Shown piece after piece: positions 35,260 to 46,113 of a stretch of 64,000 nucleotides of DNA (positions are counted from its first letter, which is position 1; each line of letters starts with the position of its first letter). The position numbers and the translations under genes are program-made. Below the pieces are notes generated by a model. That model was not told where the DNA came from. It was given only the letters and a program-made list of their open reading frames with translations, and searched no databases. Source of the stretch: Hymenopellis radicata (Eukaryota > Basidiomycota > Agaricomycetes > Agaricales > Physalacriaceae). The stretch lies in assembly GCA_015501595.1 (NCBI GenBank), contig JADNRX010000057.1, forward strand, positions 62,001-126,000, in the 5' to 3' direction.

Positions 35260-35830
35260 AATGATTCGGTTGTTCCCTGTTGATGACTGGGTGATTGTGG
35301 ACGCGTCACTGCCATGGAACGCACCTTATATTTTCGCCGCTGCTCAACCAGATTTTCCTGCTTGTTTCACGGCGGCGTGCATTCTGTTGGCAAGACGGCG
35401 CGCGCATTCCCAGTTCAAGGCCGACAGTGCCCAAGTTGTTCCCATTATCGGAAGACGGTACACGTCTCTTCCACGTTGTCGGCACAAGGAGCGAGTCTTT
35501 GGAAAGTACTGACGAAGTGGGAGGGAGTGAGGGGAATGGAAAGGGGATGATCGATCGACGGCAAAAGAAAGGGCGCAGGCGCAGTTTCCTTTTTGAGAAC
35601 CAAGTGTTTCTCTATTCCCAACTTCCATTCTTCGCCAAAACAAGCTGGTACAGCTGGACTCGTCGCATTTTATGGACCACTAGGATAGCCTTTTCCGGAA
35701 TTAGGCGTGTCAGTGTCGACTCGACCGGATTTCTGTCGAAGCGAGATCAACATGTTTCACGCGTATGGGGAGAGCATAGCCTGCGGTCGTGCTATCCCAG
35801 GTCGACCACTTTTTGCATGGCGATCTGGTA
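35260..35830. repeat. Block X, copy 3
   Basis: Near-identical in places to 21500-22050 (CACGGCGGCGTGCATTCTGT, CCAAGTTGTTCCCATTATCG). Confidence 0.75.
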
Positions 35831-36190
35831 AGTTACACGCTGCTCGTATAGGGATATGTCGCTTATTGAAAATCTCCTTCAAGATTAGACTCTATGATGA
35901 GGAGCAAGCTTTCCGACAGTCATAATTGACAGCCGCCCTCGCCGACAGCCTGAGCCCTACTCTGTGCACGCTTGCTGCTACTCGAGTTCCTACGGATCCA
36001 CCACGAGACGAAAAGAAATAGACAGCACCGCTGTGCTCTGCAGGAAATCACGTCCCAATATCTGTCGTGCGTTGATACACCATGTCCACCTATGATGATA
36101 CAACGTAATCTTAATATCCCGCCTTGGTTGATGAATGGACGGTGATCATTCGTTCCGAAGTACCCTTGGGTCGACTCCATCATTCCCAGG
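35790..36190. repeat. Block Y, copy 3 (shortened)
   Basis: TCCCAGGTCGAC, GGCGATCTGGTAAGTTACAC, CCCAATATCTGTCGTGCGTT and TACCCTTGGGTCGACTCCAT in the same order as at 9775 and 22055, ending before the TATA-like box. Confidence 0.65.
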
Positions 36191-36219
36191 AATCTAAGGG
36201 AGAACCGCAAACTGTAACT

Positions 36220-36500
36220 CGGGACGTTTCATTCTCGACAGTCTAAGCCTTGGCGACGACACCGACAATGAGGACGACGATTGGCTTGCCCCTAGCCCAG
36301 CCCATGGCATCGAACGACTACACCCGCCGCCCAAATGTGAATAGATTGCTTAGCCTTGTAAAGCTATTTCTCCTCGGGACGGTCTTTTGCGGGGAAGTCT
36401 TGCATGATGTGGGCGGATACCCGTATGGTTTGTGGGCCGAGCTGGCGTGTGGGATTAGAGACGTTGTGAATACTATTCGCAGGCGAATGGAAGGGTTGAA
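36220..36500 (+). pseudogene. AAA-ATPase-like C-terminal remnant
   Basis: Readable pieces in shifted frames: GACGACGATTGGCTTGCCCC (DDDWLAP), ATCGAACGACTACACCCGCC (NDYTR) and GGTCTTTTGCGGGGAAGTCT (RSFAGEV-like, from LLLGKIL). It contains deletions relative to copies A-G, including most of the FGLSVDE segment. Confidence 0.65.
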
Positions 36501-36639
36501 GATGGCAATCTTGTTCTTGTGGGTCCATATGGGTCCGTCTGGTTATTGGTCATGTTATCGCTCTCGAATTGCGTTCGCTATCTGTTCTGTCTAGTGCATT
36601 ATTTTAATTTGTACTTCATTGATCGTGGTCCTACCTTGT

Positions 36640-36795
36640 TCATCGCGTGTTACGAAAAGGCGCAAGTTGCCTTTTCGAGAATCGATTCCTGTTTTGCTTC
36701 CGACATTCATGACCCCCATCGAGAAGAGCATTTTCTCTCTGGAGCTGCTTCAATCTATGGACGACCAGGAATGAACAGGCGTGTCAGCTATAACA
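36640..36795 (+). repeat. Block R, partial copy
   Basis: AAAAGGCGCAAGTTGCCTTT to GAACAGGCGTGTCAGCTATA, as at 11375 and 23985, truncated before the ATTGGTGCGTT part. Confidence 0.65.
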
Positions 36796-36807
36796 TTCCA
36801 GATAATT

Positions 36808-37250
36808 ATCTCTGTGTCTATGGACGACGTAGTGGATATGTACGAGCCGGACATGTTCTGCTTTAGTTCTCCCTGAAACAGCGAAGCAGCAGGTGAGTGC
36901 ATGCTAGGCCTCCTCGATATTATCTGAAACAACAATTGACGCGCTCAACAGTGTCTCCCGCCCTCTGAAATTATATACACCGACGCCTCTCGTTTGAGTG
37001 GCATTCTTTGGACTGACAAAACAGCGTCTATCCCGTTTATAGATCGTCTAGGCGAGCTGTCGACTCTCATTTGTCGCCCCGCCGGTTTCGGGAATTTGTG
37101 TTTCTCGAATGTAGTTCCTCTACCAATCCGCGTTGCTCTGCATTCAGACTCTTTCAAGGCCATGTTTGGCGTCACGGAAATCGCTTCTTTCCCAGGTGCT
37201 TCGGATAGCAACGGGCTTTTCGACTGACACTTTGCTCTTGGTAAGGTGTC
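36808..37250 (+). pseudogene. AAA-ATPase-like internal remnant at the left end of the inverted duplication
   Basis: Contains the end of exon 1 (MDDVVDMYEPDMFCFSSP then a stop) and a large part of exon 3: TDASRLSGILWTDKTASIPF, then DRLGELSTLICRPAGFGNLC, in which the P-loop Lys-Thr is Asn-Leu. It stops after SDSNGLFD. The first ~120 bp are shared, inverted, with 56235-56350; the P-loop part is not. Confidence 0.7.
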
Positions 37251-37289
37251 CAGAGGTCTTGTAGCTGAATTACTCGTAGCCCGAGGCTT

Positions 37290-38243
37290 CTAACTAGCAC
37301 TATTAAACGGCCATCCCACAAGCCCGATATTCAGCTTCGTTCCCGCTTCAATCTCCTTAGCTTGGGCCTTGAGTTCATCGACATCCCAGTTGCACCACAG
37401 AAACTTGCCCTTCAGGAATCGGGCTTCGGGGCTTGCGAGCCAAACATTGAAACTCGCCGGCAAAGATACTACATAAGTCAAAGTCAGCTTCACGATATTC
37501 AGCATTGCCGCCATTCCACTTACCCTCGTCAGTCTTGACGTCCTTGAAACTCTCGGCGCCCCCCACGCTCAGGTTCATCTCAGTGAGTACCACGCCGGGC
37601 TGGGTATGGAAGACTCTCAAGTTCGGGTTCGCCAAGTGCCACGGTGTCCCATAGCCGATATACCGCCAACTTGGCGACGCAGTATGACGCAAAGGCGTCG
37701 TTGAGACTCAAATGCGCGCCCCACGAATTCATGGCGATGGCGACTGCGTCCGGCGCCGCGTGGCGGAGGAAGGCCTTTGCAACCCAGAGCGAGCCGGCGA
37801 CGTTGATCTGGATGGTTTCGAGGTACTTCTCGCCGTCCACATCTGCCACGGTCTCTTTGGGCCCAACCGCAGCGGCGCTGTGGACAAGGACGTTGATCTT
37901 GCCGTCGGCGGCAAACTGGGAAAAGGCCGCATCCACGTCGCTCTTCTTGGTGACATCCGTGGAGATGGTGAAGACCGCGACGCCGGGGAACTTGTTCTCG
38001 ATGAAAGCCTTGTTGTCGAGAAGGGGCTGCTCCCGGCGTCCGAGGAGTGCGATCCGAGACGCGCCTGCTTCGGCGAAGTAGCGCGCCGTCTCTCCGCCGA
38101 TGCCAGTACTGCCCCCTCCGGTGATTATCGATTATCACGGACTTGCCTTTGGCAGACAGCTCGGGACGGGTGGGGGACGTGGATGGTTGTGCTTTCGTGT
38201 GCCACCGTTGGGTTGGGGAAGGGAAAGGAGGAGCCTCAGCCAT
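37290..38243 (-). pseudogene. Short-chain dehydrogenase/reductase, left-arm copy, frameshifted
   Basis: Compared with the right-arm copy, the minus strand starts MAEAPPFPSP and loses frame at 38122-38137. There a 7-bp duplication (GATTATC) sits in the Rossmann motif TGGGSTGIG. It breaks again within 37600-37663 by one extra G and near 37470 by four extra bases. Downstream pieces are still readable (FHTQPGVVLTEMNLSVGG, ASFNVWLASPEARFLKGKF) and the C-terminus ends KLNIGLVGWPFNSAS. That ending is longer than in the right copy and probably ancestral. Classical SDR elements are present in pieces, including YCVAK. Not expected to give a working oxidoreductase. Confidence 0.8.
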
Positions 38244-38569
38244 GGTGATTGTAGGATGTATGTGTGCTTGTTAAGCGGGATAGATGAGAACGAAGGATGA
38301 GTTGACGACGAAGAGAAGGAAGGATTAAATATGTTTTTGAGCAACTACTGATGCCAATCTTTATGTGTTAGTAAGGTTAAATTCCACTGATGAGTCAGTG
38401 ACGAGGCGGCCCAGTTTGTCATTCCCCGGTTCGGAAATGGAGGATTCCCAGCAGAATGCACAAAAGAATTTTGGGAAGGCCCGTTCATGGTCCCGTGACC
38501 TCGCGTAACGTTAGCATTCAGATTCCAGTACTGATTGGGACAACGACATCTCGGGGAAAGGGACTCTAT

Positions 38570-40654
38570 TTACTTTCGGGCGTGACGGCTCTTCTCGCGT
38601 AGCCTCTGGCCATACTTCCAGAAAGCGAACGGGCTAAAAACACGGTATCAGTTCCAACAACTCCGAGTCAGCATTTTGAGGAAACCTGCACTCACGCAGG
38701 ACATCCTATCACAATCGCAACCACAGCTAATATCGTCGCGCCCTTCCCGTACCCCAGCTTAGCATACATCGCTGGTGCAAATAGGGGGAATCCAAAACCC
38801 GCCAACGACCTCAGGCAGTTTACCGCAGCTATCGCTGGACCCGCGAATCAGATTTCAGCAAAGGAGAGGAAGCTGCATGATGTATACCTGACGCGGCGTA
38901 CAGTGCAAAACAATCAACGATGTAGGCTTGCATATTCTGGGAAACGAGGATCATTCCACAGCCAACCAGCGCGAGTCCAACATCAAGCCCGATCCAATGC
39001 ACACCAGCATCTGCGCACCAACCGGCGATGAGAATACCTATTGGGAAGATTATTGAACCCGGGATCATCGTCGCTGAGATGCATAGCAGTTAAGACTCAT
39101 AACTCTCAGAAGGACTTAGTAAGCGAACACTCACGAACGCGAAACTCCGGTCTCCCAACGCCACCATTGCTTTCTTTGAGTCGAACGTAGATCTTGTCCA
39201 TGTAATGCGCGTTCCCTTGGGCCGCGGCGACGAGCCCCACGCCGAGCGCGATGTAATGTAGACCGGTGATGCCGGAATCGAAGTGATACACCTCTGAGAA
39301 GATGCGTGGTATTGTTGTGAAGAAGACTGTAAGATTCGTGTGTTAGGATAGGGTTTGAGATGGAGGGCAGTGTGGAAGACGAACGATAGAGTATGCCATA
39401 AGTGAATGCAGTGTAGACGCCGATGACTTGTACGACTGGTTCGTATATGAATAAAGCGAATGGACGGGATAGTGCTTTCCCAAAGATTGATTTCCAGCTG
39501 ATAGCGATGATCAATAAGATGTGGGAGTTGGTATCGAAGGAATAAACGTACTCTCGAGCTTCGGCCTTCTCGTACACTGTTCTAACACGCCGACTTCCCT
39601 TCTCTAGATCCATCCTTTTGCGTAACGCTTTGGCTCTTCGCTCCAGTAAGACGGGCGGGTACGCTGTACAGATCATTAGCATAGCGTACGTCTGCTGGTA
39701 TCATAAATGCTTACTTTCTTTAAGGAATAGTAGCCCAAGGCCTTGAACAATGAGATCGGCAATACATATAGCCCAGAACTAGATGAGCCTGTCAGTCTGT
39801 CGTTCTTGAAGAAGAAACGTCCTTCTGAACTCACAGCCCATCTCCACGTCGTCTTCTCTGCGATCCAACCTCCAGCAATCGGACCAACAACGGGCCCCAA
39901 GAGCGGCGCCAAAACATAAATGGAAACGGCTTTTCCTCGTTCCTCCGGACGCCACAAATCGGCCAATGTGCCTCCGCCTGCTGCGACAGGTGCCGATCCA
40001 CCAATGCCGCTGAGAAATCGGAACGCGAGTAGTTGCTGCTGGTTCTGCGCGAAACCACAAGCTAGATTCCACACTGAAGTGCGCTTTAGAAAGATTACGT
40101 CGAATAACAAGATGAGAACGCACCAAGGTAGAAGAGATTTCCGAACTGTAGTATTTTCTGTCGGCCGTAGATTTCGCTCAGCGGGCCAAATAGCTGTCGT
40201 ATGTTATGAGATGATACTAAGCACCAGTGTTATTCAATGGAAGGCTGACCAAGGGACCAACTGCGTAGGCAAGGATGAAAACCGATACGGTCATAGCCAC
40301 CAGTACTTGACTGTGAATTCCCAAGTCCTCTCCAAGGGCGCTCCCCGCTGGCGCCAGAATATCCGACGAGATTGGACTCATGAACAAGAATAGGGACACC
40401 GTTATGGTCGCTCCCCATTTCCGTTTATAGGACCATCTGTAAAAACTCAGATTCACGAAATATTCAAATTCTAGTTGAAAAAAGTACGTCTTGGGATTTC
40501 CTGGGTCGTCGGGACCGTCCCAGTCGACGACTATTTCCTCCTCGTCTTCCAAATGAGTGTGTGTTGTCGCGTCTGTAATGGACGGGTCAGTCTCGTCGTC
40601 GGGAAGAGTTGCGGTGGGTATGGGTAATGCTGCCGTCTGCTGTGTCTCTGTCAT
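38570..40654 (-). CDS. MFS multidrug efflux transporter (DHA1 type), left-arm copy
   Basis: Starts MTETQQTAALPIPTATLP at 40654 and ends GQRLREKSRHARK. It has the same 11-exon structure as the right copy, where coordinates were checked exon by exon. Each exon frame remains open here. The N-terminus carries the VDWDGPDDPGNPKTW signature common before TM1 in fungal DHA1 transporters. Motif A is GPLSEIYGRQ between TM2 and TM3; antiporter motif C is APLLGPVVGPIAGGW in TM5. The middle loop is charged (LLERRAKALRKRMDLEKGSR). A proton-driven plasma-membrane exporter is likely; substrate unknown. A neighbouring dehydrogenase on the same strand suggests a small detoxification or metabolite pair. Confidence 0.85.
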
Positions 40655-41269
40655 AGAGACGCGGAAAGCGGTTGGGAGGAAAAGGAAGACTGCTGTTACC
40701 TTCGCGTGCCCTTATACACTCGCGAGAGCCGATCGAGGTCGGACGTGAAGCCTGATTTACGGCCACAGGCGATTGATGCTCATTGCTCACGTCCCAAAAA
40801 GGCGACAAGTCCGCTCATGCGAGAATGCGTGATGCAAACGTAATGACTTATTCGAGTTGATCCCGTCGGGAGTCAAAAGTCTCGAGTAACTTGCCGTTGA
40901 GTCCCAGGTCCTCCCGACGATGAGGCTGCGGCCAGGATTGGCTTGTTGAAGTGATTGGCAGTCAGGATTTTTCTGCACTTGTTTGCGAGCTGGACTGACC
41001 TGAATGGACATCGAGTTAGTCCTTCCCTGGTACCTAAACTTGGAACAGATTTACGAATCAACCTAAACCTTCACGCCCTATGCCACGGTTGTAAAGGCGC
41101 TCGCCTGCAGCTATATATTCAATATTGTACGGCTTCGCATACTTACTCGCCATCAAGCTCCATGAGTTCGGCCCAGACTCAGCCGCACTTCCGTCTTTCG
41201 TGCACCTAAAATAGTTCGATCAGACACGTCAGCCAATGTAGGAACAGTAACGACTTACACACTGACGAG

Positions 41270-41925
41270 ATCCGCATACTCAAAGGGTGGTGGTGGTGGT
41301 GCATAACCCTCGTCTTCGTGGATATGAAAGTTGCCTTATTGGGGACGCTCCCTTCTTGACCCGGAACCACGACCATGGATGGAACGTCCATCACCTCGCA
41401 GGCGAAGCACCGGCATTAGCCGTTCGAAGATTTTTGGCACTGACTCGACTACTTATCAGTTATGTTATGCGCGGCTGCTTCGACATGATAACGCGCAGCT
41501 ACTCCAACCAATGGGTAATAGATTCCGCAGTGCACGACGCCAAAGATGCTGCATTTGTTCCAGGTCTACGATGGCGATCCATTATCTGAACGACTAACCG
41601 GCGGAGACAGTATGGACGGCGGTACGGTGGTGGTGGTACGTGTCTACAACCCCTTTGATGCCCGTGATCGCATTCTTGTTCGTTCTCTTCCAATGTTTTG
41701 CTTGGCAATTGGAAGTAATTCATGTCACTTGCAGGTTGAACACATGTCCGCCTCGGTGACGTACGGATGGCAGCCTTCCAGTGTTCAACGAAAACTGACT
41801 TCTGTCGGCTACATAGACATTTTCATCTTTTTTTGGTCGACATATCGCACAAGAGTTTTGAGCATATGACTCGTTATCACTCCACCGCTTCCAAGCCTCG
41901 ACGTCCTTCCTCTTCTCGGGTAGAG
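41270..41925. other. Unidentified segment conserved at the inner end of both duplication arms
   Basis: Matches the reverse complement of 51735-52330. The plus strand here reads SYSNQWVIDSAVHDAKDAAF and the other strand PPPPYRR...IMDRHRRPG. Both survive in the other arm simply because the copies are similar, so neither can be chosen as coding. Intron-like boundaries were not found. Confidence 0.5.
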
Positions 41926-41929
41926 GTGG

Positions 41930-42178
41930 AAGCTGGCTTGCTCCGAGTAACCAGATTTCCGAAGACTATACCCGTCATTCGTATGTGGATGCGGCGTTTG
42001 GGCTTTCCGTCGACGAGATAGCCTGGTTGTGTAAAGCCATTTCTCCCGAAGACCGTCTGTTGCTCGGTAAAATTTAGGGTTACCAGTTTGGACCTGACGT
42101 TGATGTGGTGTACGGTACACGGGACGTTATTGGCGCCATTCCCGCGCGCACCGAACAGCGACTACCATTCTCAAGTAA
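41930..42178 (+). pseudogene. AAA-ATPase-like C-terminal remnant (at inner edge of left arm)
   Basis: AACCAGATTTCCGAAGACTA then RHSYVDAAFGLSVDEIAWLC is followed by a TAG in place of the LQDVR segment (deletion near 42075). GYQFGPDVDVVYGTRDVI follows and then a degraded end. It lies upstream of full copy F in the same orientation. Confidence 0.8.
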
Positions 42179-42580
42179 TGTTTCCCCCTGTAAACACGAT
42201 CCACGAGATTGGTTCCGCGGATTTGGATTTGACGCGTTATGTTGGTTTGTTTGGCTATGACTTGGATCGGAAGGTTGCTGAGGCTCTCTCTTCTCTGCTC
42301 CCATCTCGTCTACACATTTGTATTCTCTCGTCTACGGTACAGAGCGTGCTCTTGTGGATTGTTGTGTGAGCCTGTATCTCTTCTTTTGCCTCTTTTGCCT
42401 TCTCTCGCTCTTCTCTCCTGTGGTCGAGTCTCAGTGTTTGCTGACAACAGATTTTCAATTTCCCCCTTATTTTCAATGGATTCTTTTGTGCACTCTCTCC
42501 CTTTGATCGTATCTTTAGACCAATTTATCTTGGTTCCCAGCAACCGTTGAACCGTGAACGTTCAACCATGGCCTCATTGC

Positions 42581-42592
42581 GATCACGTGATC
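42581..42592. promoter_or_regulatory. GATCACGTGATC palindrome upstream of AAA-like copy F
   Basis: Identical to the box of copy D, 50-61 bp before the ATG at 42642. Confidence 0.6.
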
Positions 42593-42641
42593 ATCTCATC
42601 CATCATTTGAATTATTTTCTCTCCCTTTGTTACGAACCACC

Positions 42642-44173
42642 ATGGCAGCACAACCCGAGACCGTCCTTCTAGCTTGCGAACACAAATTTCACTGTATCGT
42701 CGGTGGAGAGACATTTTCCAACGCCCTCGACGCCATCCTGAAAGCCCATGCCGATTCTCAATGCCCATGTACATTGGCTGGCTGCGATCGCGCCTGGATA
42801 TCCGCACGAGGGCCAAACGACGCGCTTCCGGACGATGCTGAAACTGTGGCTATGGACGACGTTGTGGACATGTACGAGCCGCCTATGGTCTGGTTTGGTT
42901 CTGCGTGGGACACCGAGCCGACGGGTAAGCGCATCCAGCGTTGCTTCATTTTGTGGCTTACCAAGCCTAGACTACGCGCTCGTAAATCCACACTGCAAAA
43001 TGAACTCTAGCGTCTCCTCGGGGTCAAGGTCGTCCTCTTATACCTTCATACCGCGAGAGGCGTTCATTGCGGTGCGCCCAGGCCTCCTGAGGTGTGGCAT
43101 CGACCCCAACATGCCCATGGTACGCCCTTGTTATCTAGCTGGAGGTTACATATTTTCACGGATTGAGCAGCGTCTTCCGCCTTCTAAAGTTGGGTACACC
43201 AACGCGTCCCGTTTAAACGGCGTCGTCTGGATAGACAAAACCGGCGCTATGGACGATATGGATCGTCTGGGTGCGCCGCTCTCCCTCATTCGTCGTCCCT
43301 CTGGGTTTGGGAAGACTTGTTTCGCCATGATGAACTTGTACTATCACTCGGCTTTGACGGATTCCGAGATGTTCACAGACATGTACAGCGCCACGAAAAT
43401 CATGTCCTCGCCGCTTAATTTTCCGAGCAGTTCAAGGCGGCTGTGCTTGTTATTTGACCTTGCGGAAGTGTCCAACCGTCCTGTTGAGGATTTCAAGGGC
43501 ATGCTACAGTTGCACGTCCAGAGCAGCATTATGACTTTCATGGGGCAGTACGCCGATCTGTTTAAGTTAGACGCCAATACGGACGCAGCACTTCCAGGAT
43601 GTCTCGAGAAGAACGGGTTTTTTTGCATAGAAGGCATTCGAGTACGTTTCGTTTGTGGACTCGTACAAATAATTCACAGCTCACATCTGTTACCGTTAGC
43701 ACCTCATAGGAACGTCTAGGTGGACAGTATACGTTGTCATTGACAACTACAACGCCCCGGCTCGTGCCTACAACAATAACACGAGGATAGCGGGCCTCAT
43801 CGATTCCTTCCTTGTTCGTCCACTCAGAGACTTGGGTGGATTAGTCACTGATGGTCTGATTCTCGGTGAATACATGGAAGGCGACGATGGGGACTATTGC
43901 GACGACGAGGACATCTGGCTTGCCCCGAGTCCGTGGAACCAGATATCCGAAGACTATACCCGTCATTCGTATGTGAATGCGGCGTTTGGGCTTTCAGTCG
44001 ATGAGATCGCGTGGTTGTGTAAAGCTGTGTCTCCCGAAGACCGTCTTTTGCTCGGTAAAATCCTACAAGATGTTCGGGGTTACCAATTTGGACCTGACGT
44101 TGATCTGACATACGGCACGCGGGACGTTATCGATGCCATTCGTCTACATACCCAAGGCGACGTTGAAGGCTAA
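42642..44173 (+). CDS. AAA-ATPase-like protein (short form), copy F
   Basis: Exons 42642-42924, 42971-43119, 43171-43641 and 43700-44173 give 458 residues. N-terminal Cys/His domain, WIDKTGAMDDMDRLGAPL, P-loop RRPSGFGKT (~185-193), VVIDNYNAP (D316 N317), DGDDGDYCDDED, AAFGLSVDEIAWLC and VRGYQFGP are all present. The C-terminus differs from copies D and G: HTQGDVEG instead of HTEGGAAAIILK, from a late change of frame. The 51-nt second intron is open and in frame, as in D and G. It is the only full family member inside the spacer of the inverted duplication. Confidence 0.8.
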
Positions 44174-46113
44174 AATTTTGTTTGAAGTGATGTCCAGTTT
44201 CTTATCTGCTCCCTTGTGCGCTCGTACCTCCTCGCTCTCAAATTGCTCTTGATGCATGTATGTACCTATTACTATAGATCACCTCCTTCATATCTTGCGA
44301 TCATTTTCTGATTATTGTATGTGGCGCAAATCACTTTCGAATTGGAATCACGCTGTCGCCTGACCGTGGAGGCGGTTCGGCACGAATTAGATGCTGTTAT
44401 GGAGGCTTACTGTCTTCCGCTGAAGCTACATGATATCAACTGTACAGTAGTAAGTGCAGTGGCAGCGGGACCGGTACCGCGTCTGGACGCGTAACTCTCA
44501 CGTGCCCGCTTCACGAACAACTGTAGAATAACCTCCTGTACTGCTTAATTAGAAAGTATTTTTGATGGTACTGTGAATGACAGCACTACCATTAGGATGG
44601 CAAGGTGTTTACTTCATGGAAGTTGGGCCTTTCGGGGCTGCTACTCCGCCGGCGTAAGAGATCTTTTGCATAATCAAGTCGTGGCTTGTCAAGAACCACG
44701 CGAACTCTTGTCCGTCCACGCACGGCGCACAGAATCAGATTCGAATTCGAATTCCCGGATGGATGTGATGGATGGTAAATGTGAGATGAGATGAGAAATC
44801 CTTCGCCCCAGCTCCGAGTCCCTGGTACGAACATCCATATGCGAATACCGAAGATTGCACTGCCTTCTCATGCGGAAGGCCCAAAGTTGACGCCAGCGTC
44901 TAGCTACCCGCGACTGAGTTCGAAATGGTCGACAAGTTGGTAATTGAACTTGAACCCCCGGACGTATTCACCACGATACCCATCTCGGCCCGCGCGCCAC
45001 ACCGACTGAGCGAGCCGTATATCCGAATCCAAGTACCGGCCATTTGGAAGTACACCCGAGAGACACTAATAACGCCCCCATCATCACAGATCTACTATCC
45101 TCCGTGGAGGTAAAATCCACCCAACACCACTGGATAAACGATACTGTCACGGACATAACTAGGCGCCCACGTTTTCATTTGCGAAGATACGAATCTCCAC
45201 TGCCTCCCTTCCCCATTCAACTCGTGCGTTGACCACCCCGAACCGCCACCGGTCCGATCGCGAATCATCCTACTCATCATCATCAACAACAACTACACGG
45301 CGCGGACCTTTGCATACTTCCCATATAACCGCTCATCTCCGTGCCGGATTTCATCGCATTCCCTTTTCTCGCGTTCATTTCGCCCCCCGCACATGACCGC
45401 AGAACTACGCCCACCGCATGTCGATTGTGATTTGCAAAAAGTAGCACTCCCTTCTGGAACACCCAGCGGGTTATAGTTGAATTCAGACGCGCGGCTAGAC
45501 GTTCGAATTCATGAGCAATTGTCGACAAGACGTTGTGCATGCAAAAAGGACTCACCATCATATGCAACATCTCTTCTTGTCTTCCGAGTGATGCTTGGGA
45601 GGATTCAAAGCAAGTAATACACCAATCATATTGTGTTGATCTCTGTACATAGCCGTAGCTAAGATAAATTACGGAGAAAATACATTTTCGGGGATCTGGA
45701 GCGCGCAGACCCTTCGCGGCGGCTGGTAAAGTACAGTAGTACAATGGGATATGAAGCACATATATAAATTTAAAAGAATAGACAACGAGTGGGAGGGAGG
45801 GCAGGCCAAGAAGGAGTATAGCAAGTGTATGATGATCAATGACGGCAATATCTACGCCGAGGAAATGCGATGGAAGAACATCTAGCGGGAGCTTGGCGTA
45901 AAACGGGACAAGGGCGGTCGTGAGTGTGTAAAATGCTATGAGTGAATGAGATGCAACGAGACACATGCAAGAAATCATAATGTTCGATGGGAGGTCGTGC
46001 CCGACGGCCACCAGAACCGCGCTCAGTACCCCCGCATATGCGAATCATAATCGTGCGAGTTCATGTTCGCATACATCATCGGCTGGTTCGGGCTCTGGCC
46101 GCCCGCCTGGTCC
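44174..46113. other. 3' flanks of copy F and of the GATA gene; no recognisable gene
   Basis: A 242-codon open frame on the minus strand (45283-46011) directly follows the GATA gene and is most likely its 3' UTR and downstream DNA. The remaining short frames show no motif. Confidence 0.5.

Larger units (their letters stand above)
36808..41925 (+). repeat. Left arm of a large inverted duplication
   Basis: The reverse complement of 51735-56350 aligns along its length: dehydrogenase gene, MFS gene, MFS upstream region and an unidentified segment to about 41925. The dehydrogenase-to-MFS gap and all 11 MFS exons are retained. The segment 36925-37290 has no counterpart in the right arm. Edges are estimated by eye, within a few tens of bp. 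Confidence 0.85.

Noticed and set aside
37617..38243. Arg-rich 208-residue open frame on the minus strand
   Set aside because: It is the left dehydrogenase read out of frame after the 7-bp insertion, not a new basic protein.
45283..46011. 242-codon open frame on the minus strand after the GATA gene
   Set aside because: No motif. It lies in the expected 3' UTR/downstream zone, starts inside the alternative-frame tail of the GATA gene and has no splice or promoter context.
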